The notes: a model not told the origin generated them from the sequence alone. A DNA stretch of 64,000 nucleotides from Heligmosomoides polygyrus polygyrus (GCA_947396885.1 OX377205.1:68854969-68918968); one strand, 5' to 3'; positions 36,016 through 46,684 are shown, numbered from the stretch's first letter. Program-made: numbers and translations.

Positions 36016-36433
36016 GTCCTTTGCTCCAGTGCTTCTGCCAATTCACAGAAGCAGTCCGACAACCACGTTCCGCGTTGCCACGCGCGTCTTGCTTACGTTG
36101 CGGGACTTTTAGACTAACACAGTTTCCTCCGATGCCGCCCTCGCACCAGGGAGACCCTCGCATACTTTCCACACTCGTCGGTCACAGCGAGGGCGCATCG
36201 GCCCCGCCGTAGCACTATGTCGTGAAACATAGCACCATCAACCATATGATGTGACATGGGCTGTTCGTAGGCCGGCTTGTCACAAGGGCCTGTCGCCTGC
36301 ATTCGAGTGTCAGTGTTCAGCTCGGCTTGCAAAAGCGAAGGATTTCCAGTGCACATCGTAGAGGAACGCACATCACCACCATGAAATGGGGCAACAATTA
36401 GAACGATAAAATCGAATCCCGCATAAAAACGAT

Positions 36434-37072
36434 TTGGATTGGACCATTAGGCTTATTGGTATAAAGCACTCTGTACGAATTGCTGACCTTTTGATCGAAG
36501 AAGGCAACTTAAGGAAGTATAACGAGGATTGGTCCAGTGAGTGGGTTGCTCCTCAAAATGAGCGCTATCAAGTTTTTCATGAAGCTCATTCAGGAGTTTT
36601 GAAGCCCATTTTATCGCACATAAAATTTTGAACCGTATGAAAAAAGCAGTTCTTCTAGCCAGGAATGCTACAGGTCATTAATAAGTGGACAGAACAGAGA
36701 TGCAATAAAGTTTTGTTCCTAGTCAAAAAGAAAGTGATGACACCGCCAGTAACGCCGATTACCAGTAAGCCCTACGAAATCATTGAAGTTGACACCTTGG
36801 AGCTTGGTATCTCAGCGAAAGGTAACAGATATGCTGTGACAGTGAATCATTTTACGAAATTCGCTGCCGCTTAAGCAGCACCCGATAAATCATCTGAGAC
36901 GACGGCTAAAATCGCTTTTGTAAGATGGATAGCTAAGGGGTGCCGGTGGCCCTTTTTTCTGGTAGATGAGATAAATTTAAAAACAGGGTAATGAAGGAGC
37001 TCATACGACGACAAATATCTAAACATCTAAATTTTACTGAAAGATACAACCCACGCGAAAACGGCACTACGA
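36434..37072 (+). pseudogene. Ty3/gypsy integrase, N-terminal and core part
   Basis: HHCC-type zinc-finger text (ERYQVFHEAHSG, then INKWTEQRCNK near 36670) is followed by the core start PYEIIEVDTLELGISAKGNR (about 36770) and AVTVNHFTKFAAA, where a conserved D is changed before HFTKF. Then NPRENGTTK ends at the Penelope insertion. A stop at about 36872 and several frame changes are present. It would integrate element cDNA; inactive here. Confidence 0.82.
37059..37072 (+). repeat. Left 14-bp target duplication of the Penelope-like insertion
   Basis: AAACGGCACTACGA, repeated at 38822-38835. Confidence 0.9.
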
Positions 37073-37449
37073 AGCAGTTCCCAATTTCTCTCTTCTTAAA
37101 ACCTCGGCATGCTAAGTTATGTTTGTCAGTATGTTGTGTCACTCGAGGTCTATAGGTGGACCTTTATTAAGCGGTCTGACGTTTTGACTTCCCGTCGCCT
37201 TCAGAGGCCTAAAAGTGGAGCATAGGTTTGTGTTTGCGCTCTACTTCACCAAGCGCTTCAGCCATCCAGCACCTTCGACCTTCTCCTAGAACCACTACAG
37301 AGAGCCCAAAATGAAGGAGACGAACTCACGCATGGGATCAACCGCAGGGCTGATGTTTACCCACGTATGTGACCAGTAGAGCGAATGAGGCACACCGCAC
37401 AAATGTCGCCGACCGGTCTCCTACAGGTCGCAATGACGCACAAACCGCA

Positions 37450-38090
37450 GAAAGTCAATGGTAAGAGAGAGGCACTCATTTCGGTTGTTCATTAAAGCAT
37501 TTCTTTTAAAAATCCAGAACGCCTCCAATGCTTTCCCTGCCGAGATATCCCCTAAGTAGCTAAAATGCTACACTTCATCTCATAGATGTTCCCGCTATGC
37601 GCATCAATTCTATGTTTTCCAAGTGGACTAGTAAGTAATCACCGCCTTTTGCTGGATAGGTGTTCTTTTACGCGTATTGCCAGAGCCCTTTCCGTTTCTC
37701 CGATGTATTTAGCGTTACAGGTCAAGCACTCAGTCTCATAAATTACTCCGATCCTTGAGCAATCCTCCACTTGGACAAATAACGCAGTTCTTCAACATGC
37801 ACTGCTTATCATAGAGTCGGTTTTGAACAAGCTGCCGTTTTATGTTGTCATTAGAAATGTTCACTCGTCCTGCAGTTGTGCACTCACGATAACTATTTGA
37901 ATATCAGCAGTGACTCTATCGGAGATGAAGGAAAACAGGAAAGGGATCTTGTTTACTCGGGGCCTCTCTTGATGGTTAGCGTGAAATGTTCAGCGACGAT
38001 TTAGCAGCATATGGCCGTTTGAAACGGCTATATTAGAAGTCATCTGCAAAGTTTCTTGACTTTCATTGGTCAGGTGCGTACTATTCACAA
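37450..38090 (-). pseudogene. Inverted Penelope copy: RT end plus GIY-YIG
   Basis: On the minus strand the order is an RT C-terminal-like stretch (TIKRGPE, PSSPIESLL, about 38000-37900), cysteine-containing linker, then LTCNA-like text leading into the GIY-YIG region. Frames are broken by stops. It overlaps the inverted-repeat arm described for the whole insertion. Confidence 0.65.
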
Positions 38091-38117
38091 GAGAAAGGAT
38101 TGGACATAGGTCAACGA

Positions 38118-38215
38118 CTAGCTCCGGTTCTTGCAGTTTGCTCTATGAATAGGGTAGAACAATAAGGTAGGGTAGGACTCGCTCCGGTTCTTTCAGTCTG
38201 CTTTATGAGTAGGGT
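38118..38215 (+). repeat. 58-bp-spaced direct repeat in the Penelope centre
   Basis: GACTAGCTCCGGTTCTTGCA (38118) and GACTCGCTCCGGTTCTTTCA (38176) begin two similar 40-bp segments ending in GAATAGGGT and GAGTAGGGT. They lie where the two inverted copies meet. Confidence 0.75.
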
Positions 38216-38463
38216 GCTTGACCTGTAACGCTAAACACATCGGGGAAACGGGAAGGGCTCTGGCAATACGCGTAAAAGAACATCTATACAACAAAAGGCG
38301 GGGATTACTTACCAGTCCACCAGGAAAACATAGAACTGATGCGCATAACGGGAACGGCTGTCAGGTGAAGTGTAGCGTTTTGGCTATTGAGGGAGATATC
38401 TCGGCAAGGGAAGCGTTAGAGGCGTTCTGGATTTTTAAAAGAAATGCATTAATGAACAAATGA
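38206..38463 (+). pseudogene. GIY-YIG endonuclease domain of Penelope-like element
   Basis: Open from about 38218 to 38463: CNAKHIGETGRALAIRVKEH, then KHRTDAHNGNGCQVKCSVLA and REALEAFWIFKRNALMNK. This matches the Penelope GIY-YIG domain (C..KYIGET.R.L..R..EH, later a catalytic Glu in the EA-W segment). The first Tyr of the motif is His here (KHIGET). The RT domain is missing in this copy. A second, inverted copy lies at about 37460-37730. Confidence 0.85.
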
Positions 38464-38821
38464 AATTAGTGCCTCTCTCTTACCAGTGACTTTCTGCCGT
38501 TTGTGCTTCATTGCGAACTCTAGGAGACCGGTCGGAGACATTTGTGCAGTGTACCTCATTCGCCTCTGCTGGTCACATACGTGGGCGAGCATCAGCCCTG
38601 CGGTGGATTCCATGCGTGAGCTCGTCTCCTTCATTTGGGGCTCTCTGGTGTGGTTCTAGAAGGAGGTCGAAAATGTTAGGGTGGCTGAGGCGCTTGCTGG
38701 AGTAGAGGGCAAACACAAACCTATGCTCCACTTTAAGGCCTCTGAAGACGGCGGGAAGTCGAAACGTCAGGCCGCTAAATAAAGATCCACCTGTAAACCT
38801 CGAGTGGCACAACATACTGAC

Positions 38822-39257
38822 AAACGGCACTACGATGCGTTTATACATAACAATTGCAGCTATGCATCGTAAAACAACTGTTCTATCAACCGAGTGCGAC
38901 ACAAAACTACCATTTTTGATGATGCCTTATAATATGATGCCGCAGGATTCGAGCGGAATAAGTCCGTGTTTTTTTCTGCATGAGATGTACCCCTTGTTTT
39001 TATCTGAAATAGTATCAAACAAGGAATTTTGTCGTACTCGATGGATAAATTTGGCAGATTACAAACCAGAATTACTTTAAGCATTAGCAGAATCTCATGA
39101 ATGCGTGAGGGACTATAACGAAAGTGTGCGCTCCAGTATGAGGACTGCATACGACAAAACCAATAATGTAGATAAAAAGTGTTATCCTAAAACTGGTGAT
39201 CGAGTTTAAGTAACGTCACCAAGCGAGAAAGGCAAAAGTTTTTAACCCAAACTAGTA
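38822..39257 (+). pseudogene. Ty3/gypsy integrase, C-terminal part
   Basis: The reading resumes in the duplicated target with NGTTMR, then LPFLMMPYNMMPQDSSG and LADYKPELL, then AYDKTNNVDKKCYPKTGD. These are the usual gypsy integrase C-terminal blocks. Frame breaks at about 38970 and 39080. It is interrupted by a mariner at 39257. Confidence 0.8.
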
Positions 39258-40525
39258 TTAGGTTGTTCAGAAAGCTCTCAGCGTTTTGTGTTACTATTTT
39301 TCATTAGTCAATTATCAACTGAAAACTCAACTTGCATTGCGCATTAACACCACTTTCTGTACAGAATTTTTCGCTCTGTTTAAATAATTTATTTTTCAAC
39401 GTTTTTTTATATTTCTCTTGTTGAAGGGCTTATTGAATGAAGTATGTCGAAGGGGCAGTTCCAAACGATATTGTATTTCACCCTCAGTTAGGATAATCCG
39501 CAATTGAGACTGCTCGACAAATCAAGCTAGTGTGAGGGCCTAATAGTGTTAGAGAAAGCACTGTGCGCCAGTGGTTCAGTAAAATTTGGGCTGGAGATTT
39601 CAACCTCGAAGATGATCCTCGTAGCGATCAACCTAGAGCAATCCTGGAAGACGAGTTGAAGGGGTTGATGGAGGCTGAACTATCCCAAACAGCTCGCGGG
39701 ATCGCGAAAGAGCTAGACGTCAGTGATGCTGCTGTTACGGATGCTTAGAAAGGCCTCGGGAACGTGGAAAAACTCAAAAAGTAGATGCCCTAAGAGTTGA
39801 GTGAGTGGCAAAAATTGTTACGTTTCGAGATTTGTTTTCCCAACTTTTGCGCAACGAAACTGACGCGATTTTGGATTGAACCATCACTTGTCGTAAAAAG
39901 TTGATTCTATACAATAACAGGAAGTGTTCCAGACAGTGGTTGGACGCGTACAAACTCCCTAGGCATTCTCCAGAGGTGAACCTCAACCAAAAAAGGTAAT
40001 GGTCACTCTGTGGTGGTCGGCGTCTGGTGTGATCCACTACAACGTTTTGCCACCAGGCAAAACGATCAGAACAGAGTCCTTCTGTATGGAAATCGACGAA
40101 AATTGCGTTAACTTCAGCCAGCATTGGTCAACAGAAGAGGCCCGATTCTTTTGCACGATAACGCCTGCCCATACGTTTCACAAATCATTACTCGAAAATT
40201 GAACGAATTAAGGTGTTGTAAGCTCTGCCCTACCCGCCATATTCTCCAGACCTCTCAACAACCGACTACCACTTTTCAAACACTTTCAGAACTTTCTCGC
40301 TGGTAAAACCTTTACTGATCTGGACCAAGCCAAAGCAGCTTTTGTGAATTTTGTCGAATCTTGACCACCTAATTTTTTCGCTGAAGGATTAGCTTAACTG
40401 GTGGCCCCGCAAACGTGTGGCGATTTGAACGGTGCTTATTTCAACTAAATTTGATGAGATTTGAGAAGGTTATGGTAGCTCAAAGTGAAGCACTCAAAAC
40501 GCTGAGAACTTTTCGGACAACCTAG
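39258..40525 (+). mobile_element. mariner element inserted in gypsy integrase tail
   Basis: TTAGGTTGTTCAGAAAGCTC at 39258 and, inverted, CTAGGTTGTCCGAAAAGTTC ending at 40525 are terminal repeats. TA flanks both ends (39256-39257, 40526-40527). Length is 1268 bp. The transposase is on the + strand. Confidence 0.9.
39430..40390 (+). pseudogene. mariner transposase, heavily broken
   Basis: HTH linker text RQWFSKIWAGDFNLEDDPRS at 39563, then LSQTARGIAKELDVSDAAV. Central VMVTLWWSASGVIHYNVLPP at about 39996. D2 in ILLHDNACPYVSQI at about 40145. The segment expected to hold D1 (CDEKW) reads CRKK, so the first catalytic Asp is lost. D3 region is out of frame near 40260. At least four breaks. Confidence 0.82.
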
Positions 40526-40700
40526 TATATGATTGAGCAGGGCCATTTCGGGTGTTGGAATTAAGCTAAAATTTTGCCCTAGTCACAAGAATAGGAGAAA
40601 ATACAGAGCCGTTACGTATTCAGTTTGACATGTTGAGAATCGTACCAAATTCCTCTGACAATTTGTCTCTGACAAAAAGTTGACACAGAAACCATGAGAT
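40526..40700 (+). pseudogene. Ty3/gypsy integrase, last part
   Basis: After the mariner the frame reads GPFRVLE-like text, then TEPLRIQFDMLRIVPNSSDN (about 40600-40660). This is the terminal chromatin-facing part of gypsy integrases. The element boundary beyond is unclear. Confidence 0.6.
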
Positions 40701-42589
40701 GACGTAGAGGGCGAGTTTCCTATAACTCCTGGGTCGAGTGGACATCTTTTATTTGTTTGACCGATGGCATCACACGATACGCTGCGATTGAAACATATGC
40801 TGTGCACGACATTGCAATACGTCAAGTAAAGGATACGCTCGCTGAAGTCCCACTTCGAAATCCCTGAACGAAAGATGGGCGTGTTCGATTTATAGCTTCG
40901 GAGGGCGCGGGAATGTTGGGAAAATTGGAATATGCTCAAGTGTGATTGTAACCTTTCAGCTGCTAGGTGAGGTATTCGAGGAATGGAAGTCTACTGGAAT
41001 CCCGGTGTAACGGTAGGAAAATAAATCCTGCCCGACTCAAAGGAGACGCCGTCTCCTTTGAATTTTAGGATCTTTGGAAACATTATATAACACATTGAAA
41101 TGCACATTCAGCACGAACTATTCGACAACGCCATGGTACATAATAGGGCAGCGGGGGGATCATTGGGGAACGGGGGGGGGCAGGAACCGCTTAAGGGCGA
41201 TCCCAGGGACGCCAGACTCAGATGGGAGCCGACCGCCAGAGGCGGATCAGCGGGAGGAGTTAAACAAGCCGCCTAGGTTCAACTTGATCCTTCTTTTATA
41301 ACCAGTGCCGAGCACGGCTGTCGCTGTTGTTGACCACGGAGCGTCAGCAGATCTGTGTGAGAGCGTGGGTATTGAGATTTCTAGAGAAATGACCTTACAT
41401 CTGCTATTGACTTCTCTACACCGGTAATAGTCTGGCCATTGGACACCCACGCATAGCATGAGGGCATTGAGACTGTGGCGCCAGCAACACAAGCCTCCAG
41501 GAGGAAAATTGTCACGGCTCGGCCTCCTCTAACTATCCAGAATCGTATCAAGCGGATGGTCATCAGCGATTATTGGAGAACTCTTGTTGAGAGTTTGTTA
41601 GCATGTGCTGGAGTGAAGCAAATGCCAATCAGCTCAAAGAACAGGATCGAAGCCAGCAACGTTTTCATTGAAGAAAGGAGTCCGGAAAATGGTGCACAAT
41701 ACTACCAACCGTATGTTGGAGCCGCATCTATATTTATTTTATTTCAAAATATTTGTATGAAGTGTTTTGTAGACATGTGCCTAGAATTAATCTCCCTGTC
41801 ACTAGTGAACGGTCGCCGAGCACGGCGACTACAAGGAGGTAGGACAGCGCACAAAGCAGCGCCGCCAGTAGGCGGGCGTTGGTCGAAGGCAGTCTAGGGT
41901 AGGGCGCATCAGCTGATGATCTGCTCGACCTAAGAGTGCGCGCTAACGCAAAAATTATGAAAGGTGACCACTTTAGTTACAGGACTACTTCAGGCCGACT
42001 CGTTGTTCCCCGATGTGACGCTCAGGAGAATAGTCACTCGTTTTCTGCTGATCTCCATCAAGCTTTTTCAGTCAACCTCCGCCTCCTCATTCCATTGCAT
42101 TTGTTCTTTAATATAATAAATTTATGTGTCTCGCCATTCATCCGTCCGTCGGATCCGCATACAGATTAACAACACCCGGCTCATATAGAGCCGAATCGAT
42201 CAAGCTCAAATAAACGGCGGGATTACCTGTGTTGGGAAAAACACTTGTTAAAGATCACAATCGTCCCCGTGTCTCTGTGCCACCGTTGAAGGGCAGCTAC
42301 GAAGTACGAGCAACGGTCAACGGTAAACGTTCTCCTAGAACGCTACCACTAAGTCTACCCAAATTTGGAGCGTCCGCGAAGTAGTCTCACTTTGTGTCGA
42401 ACCTACCATCGCTACAAAAGCTTAACTTTCGGTGAAAATCAATCAGCCTATATTGATCATTTCAGACGACTGGAAACCACTCTAGCACCACACTTTGGGG
42501 ATCAAACGGACAACACGGGACACAGGATCTTGTAGATCATGTAAGAGCGGTAAAATTCTGTATGACTGTACATCGCTCGAAGACATACA
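40701..42589 (+). other. Probable 3' remainder of the gypsy element, unassigned
   Basis: Frames are degraded. An AATAAA-like site lies in TAATATAATAAATTTATG (about 42108-42125). A short AVVDHGAS-like peptide at about 41320 recalls an aspartic protease but is too little to call. No long terminal repeat pair could be identified by eye. Confidence 0.3.
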
Positions 42590-43716
42590 TACAATACCGC
42601 TCGCACCGCACGGTCAAAAGTGGGCGAAAAAACGCAAAAATAGCGTCGCAAAGCGTCGCATGATCATAACTCCTTCAGTTTTAGGTTTTTTGTAAAAATG
42701 TTGGCACCATTCAATTTGTCTCTTCGAGATCTACACAAACATCTATACAACTTTACTGGAACTCCGACATTTTCGTCGTGGGTGGTCCAAAATTGACTGG
42801 ACGGGCGACTAGAGCACCTTATTTCCCTGGGTATGCGTGCTTTCGGAGTATCTCAAAGATGGCGTACGTCGCCAGTGCCCTGTTATGCCAGGAATGCCCC
42901 TAGAGTGCGCCGTGCACAATGCACACAGAACCTAACCTATCAATCGAGTGGGCGAGCGCATGTCCCCTGCGCTTCTATCTTCTCTTACTGGGAAATACGA
43001 AATTCTCAAGACTATTTCCAACCGTTTGGAGAAGGTTCTCATAAATTTCTAGTCACCACACTCAGGATTACCTCCAATCTGTCCCAGCGAAATTTTGTTG
43101 AGCGCCGTGTACAATGCGGACAAATAAGAACCTTTCAATCGACGGGGGGCAGCTTGTAAACTGAGCGTTTGGAGAGTTTTGTCAGAAATTTGCAGCCGCC
43201 CTAGTTAGGAGTTGCTCTAAGGCTGTCCAGCGAGCCTTTGGAGTGCGCCGTGAACAATGCATACAGATTCGCACCTTTTAATCGAGAGGGGGGGGGGGCG
43301 ACCGCTCGCAAATTGCACGCGCGGGCGTGTTCGGAGCGCAATAGCTCTATCAAGTTTGAATAATTTCGGCTGCAACTTGTGGGTCTTGTAGGCAGCAGAA
43401 CGTTCTACTAGTAGCTAAGCCATTAAAGTAGAATGGCTTAGCTTAAGAGGGGGCAATGTTAGAGCGGTGCGAAAATGCAGGTGAGGCTTGCGTGACGCAT
43501 TTTTTTCCGACTTCCGTGGACCACTGCGAGAAGAAGCGGGGAGCTAACGGCCTTAAAATGGCCTTAAATGCGGACAGAGAACTTAAGGTGCTTTACGGTG
43601 ACGGGTTCAGTACTTCTTACCTGCCTAAACTGCCTTAGCCCCATCTGCCGTTTTAGAGCGGCGAAAGCTAACGATTAGAGTTTCTTGCGCTCCTACTCGC
43701 CCATATTTGGGTTTTC
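42590..43716 (+). repeat. Unclassified repeat, copy A
   Basis: About 1.1 kb, nearly identical in reverse complement to 45550-46684 (copy C). Shared landmarks: TGATCATAACTCCTTCAGTT, GGACGGGCGACTAGAGCACC, GCGCCGTGTACAATGCGGAC, GGGGGCAATGTTAGAGCGGT, and ACTCGCCCATATTTGGGTTT at the right end. Blocks containing GTGCGCCGTGMACAATGCAY recur three times within the unit. No ORF with a known domain. Copy A ends where a SINE begins. Confidence 0.85.
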
Positions 43717-43971
43717 GGGATATATGCGTCAGCACGTGCTCCTTTCCACTGAGATGCATGCTCCTTTTATTTTAATGTATTTGGTAATTCGTGGCATCAC
43801 CAGACTTTTTTGGGAAGGATAAAGCGCTGACTTCTTCATCGGCTGGCCACCGCAAGTCATTTTATGGCCAAATACGCATTCATATCGCCTCCACGACATC
43901 CCGAAGAAGTAGAATGCGCTGGCGCATCCCAGAAGGGATTGAGTAACGCCGTCCTTTATCCTTTTTATTTT
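43716..43971 (+). mobile_element. SINE copy with the alternative 5' head
   Basis: Same head (GCGTCAGCACGTGCTCCTTT, GAGATGCATGCTCC) and the same head-body junction as the 19524 copy, then the shared body and a GTCCTTTATCCTTTTTATT tail. It lies between repeat copy A and a small foldback element. Confidence 0.85.
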
Positions 43972-43978
43972 AACTGAT

Positions 43979-44137
43979 GGTGGTCGGGTCAGGATCATCG
44001 ACTTTGCTGGAAATTCGTATAGGGTCGGGGACTTATTCGGGGTGCCGAACACGATGACGAAGTACATTTTGACGATTACGGGAGGGGTACGCTCATACCG
44101 ATAACTGAGTGTGATCGGTGATCCTGACCCGACCACC
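43979..44137. mobile_element. 159-bp element with 19-bp inverted ends
   Basis: GGTGGTCGGGTCAGGATCA at 43979-43997 is exactly inverted at 44119-44137. The interior is not otherwise palindromic. Its family is not recognised. Confidence 0.65.
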
Positions 44138-44835
44138 CTCAAACGGGAAGTAACCTGCTCAAGTCGGCGGAATTTTCAAAAACGAACGCCGGATTCGTAA
44201 TCAGCACCCCAAATAACCCCTAGATTTTGGACGAAGTTTGCACGAGGAAATTTGGCCAATTTCGAAAATACCGGTTTTCGATGACGTCATCGTCCGCGCA
44301 GCTCACTCGGCCTAAAGCACCCACGTCCTCGATATTGTCGAAAAATCGGTTTTTTATTTGCAATTGGTCGAGAGTGACACCATTCGATAGAGCTTTTCGT
44401 TATGAATAAAACGGTGTTACTGGGAGTGCCGGAAACCCAAATATGGGCTAGTAAGAGGGCAGGAAACTTCAACCGCTAAGTCCGCCGCCCTAAAACGGCA
44501 GATGGGGCTAAGGCAGTTTAGGAAGGTGAGAAGTACTGAGCCCATAAAGCACCTTAAGTTCTCTGTCCGCATTTAAGGCCATTTTAAGGCCGTTAGCTCC
44601 CCGCTTCTTCCCGCAGTGGTCCACGGAAGTCGGAAAAAAATGCGTCACGAAGCCTCACCTGCATTTTCGCACCGCTCTAACATTGCCCCCTCTTAAGCTA
44701 AGCCATTCTACTTTAATGTACTAGTAGAACGTTCTGCTGCCTACAAGACCCACAAGTTGCAGCCGAAATGATTCGAACTTGACAGAGTTATTGCGCTCCG
44801 AACACGTCCGCGCTTGCAATTTAGCGCAACAACGG
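44138..44835 (-). repeat. Unclassified repeat, copy B
   Basis: Inverse of the right third of copy A (from GCGGGCGTGTTCGGAGCGCA to ACTCGCCCATATTTGGGTTT) and continues into sequence with GATGACGTCATCG. It abuts copy C at about 44835, so B and C are tandem on the minus strand. Confidence 0.78.
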
Positions 44836-46684
44836 CTGACGCTCTCCGCGCTATTACTCGCCCAGATTACCGTTTTTTCCACTCCAAATGAAACCGCTCA
44901 ATTCAGCATGAAAAGCTCTATCGAATGGTTTCAAGCATGGTCCAACTCGAAGAGATCGATTTTTCGATGACGTCATCGTCCTTCCGCCGGGCCTCGTCCT
45001 CGATGCGAAACAGCCAAAAATTGATGTTTCCACTTCTTCTTCTTCTTCAGCGTTTGTCCCGCTTCGTGGCGGGGTCCGCTATTCTGGTGTCATGACGCCA
45101 CCTTTCCCGATCGAGCGCTAGATCGGGGTGGACACCAGCTACTTTCAAGTCCGAATGTAACGTATCAGCCCAGCGCTGCTTCGGTCGCCCTCCAGGCCGC
45201 TTTCCTACTACCTCGAAGTTAAGGCCTACCTTACGGACGCTGTTTTCTTCTCCACGCAGAACGTGGCCGTACCATCGTAAGCGAGCTTCGCGCATCTTGT
45301 CAGTTATCGGCGCGACACCGAACATCTGCCGAATAGCATCGTTTCGGATGCGGTCCATGCGCGTAACTCCTGCCGTCCAGCGCAGCATCTTCGTCTCCAT
45401 GACGCTGAGGCGCGTTTCAACTTCCTTGGTCGCTGGCCAACACTCAGCGCCGTACATTGCTAAAAATTGATGTTTCCACAATCAGTCGGAATTGATACCG
45501 TTTGATAGCGCTTTTCGTGCTGAACGGAACGGTGTTATTGCGAGTGTCGAAGACTCAAATCTGGGCGAGTAGGAACGCAAGAAACTCCAACCGCTAGCTT
45601 TCGCCACTCTAAAACGGCAGCTGAGGCTAAGGCACTTTAGGCAGCTGAGGAGCTATGAGCACGTCATCAGTAGTGAAGTATCTCAGGCTCTCTGTTCGCA
45701 TACGCATTTTAAGGCCGTTAGCTCCCCGCTTCTTCTCGCAGTGGTCCACGGAAGTCGGAAAAAAATGCGTCACGCAAGCCTCACCTGCATTTTCGCACCG
45801 CTCTAACATTGCCCCCTCTTAAGCTAAGCCATTCTACTTTAATGTACAAGTAGAACGTTCTGCTGCCTACAAGACCCACAAGCTGCAGCCGAAATGATTC
45901 AAACTTGATAGAGCTATTGCGCTTCGAACACGCACGCGCGTGCAATTTGCGAGCGGTCGCCCCCCCCCCCCTCGATTCCCCCTCGATTAAAAGGTGCGAA
46001 TCTGTATGCATTGTTCACGGCGCACTCCAAAGGCTCGCTGGACAGCCTTAGAGCAACTCCTAACAAGGGCGGCTGCAAATTTCTGACAAAACTCTCCAAA
46101 CGCTCAGTTTACAAGCTGCCCCCCGTCGATTGAAAGGTTCTTATTTGTCCGCATTGTACACGGCGCTCAACAAAATTTCGCTGGGACAGATTGTAGCTAA
46201 TCCTGAGTGTGGTGACTAAAAATTTATGAGAACCTTCTCCAAACGGTTGGAAATAGTCTTGAGAATTTCGTATTTCCCAGTAAGAGAAGATAGAAGCGCA
46301 GGGGACATGCGCTCGCCCACTCGATTGATAGGTTAGGTTCTGTGTGCATTGTGCACGGCGCACTCTAGGGGCATTCCTGGCATAACAGAGCACTGGCGAC
46401 GTACGCCATCTTTGAGATACTCCGAAAGCACGCATACCCAGGGAAATAAGCTGCTCTAGTCGCCCGTCCAGTCAATTTTGGACCACCCACGACGAAAATG
46501 TCGGAGTTCCAGTAAAGTTGTATAGATGTTTGTGTAGATCTCGAAGAGACAAATTGAATGGTGCCAACATTTTTACAAAAACCTAAAACTGAAGGAGTTA
46601 TGATCATGCGACGCTTTGCGACGCTATTTTTGCGTTTTTTCGCCCACTTTTGACCGTGCGGCGCGAGCGGTATTGTATGTGCAT
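44836..46684 (-). repeat. Unclassified repeat, copy C, most complete
   Basis: Runs on the minus strand from about 46684 to 44836 and covers everything seen in copies A and B. An RTE fragment (45034-45461) interrupts it. A C-rich tract near 45960 matches the G-run of copy A near 43288. TGACGTCA-containing palindromes occur at 44968 (C) and 44283 (B). Confidence 0.82.
45016..45479 (-). mobile_element. RTE LINE 3' fragment with 18-bp target duplication
   Basis: The direct repeat AAAAATTGATGTTTCCAC lies at 45016-45033 and 45462-45479. The insert 45034-45461 is minus strand and strongly 5' truncated, ending in a (GAA)n tail. It encodes the RTE C-terminal region: YGAECWPATKEVETRLSVME, MLRWTAGVTRMDRIRNDAIR, RLRWYGHVLRGEENSVRK and a KRPGGRPKQRWADTL block. 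The frame is open over 144 codons, so this is the youngest-looking RTE piece in the window. Confidence 0.92.

Larger units (their letters stand above)
33641..36430 (-). mobile_element. RTE LINE, long copy inserted in the gypsy element
   Basis: Minus strand, from the (GAA)n tail (33641-33722 as TTC) to about 36430. In 5'-3' order of the element: endonuclease piece NGVGIIVSER (about 35910), linker with KKMKLGKATGPDDLAA (about 35055-35010), RT text HLAFLDLDEVFDRVPCEVIW (about 34685), VGVHQGSALSPLF, then LLIADDVMLATE where the usual YADD is IADD (34399-34410), then FRLKLNVKNTEYLTT (about 34325). The C-terminal zinc-finger-like region runs to 33725. About 2.8 kb is near the usual size, but frames are broken throughout. 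The exact right boundary was not resolved. Confidence 0.82.
37073..38821. mobile_element. Penelope-like element, two inverted partial copies
   Basis: The arm at about 37119-37760 (minus) is the inverse of about 38160-38805 (plus): for example TGTTTGTCAGTATGTTGTG (37119 onward) pairs with CACAACATACTGACAAAC near 38806. The minus copy also extends to about 38090 with RT C-terminal-like text. Both carry a GIY-YIG endonuclease region. The pair sits between 14-bp direct repeats, showing a single insertion into the gypsy integrase. Inverted partial doublets are a known habit of Penelope-like elements. Confidence 0.88.

Noticed and set aside
41320..41345. Aspartic protease active site (AVVDHGAS)
   Set aside because: Second position is His rather than Ser or Thr, no flap or C-terminal motif follows, and the location after integrase is wrong.
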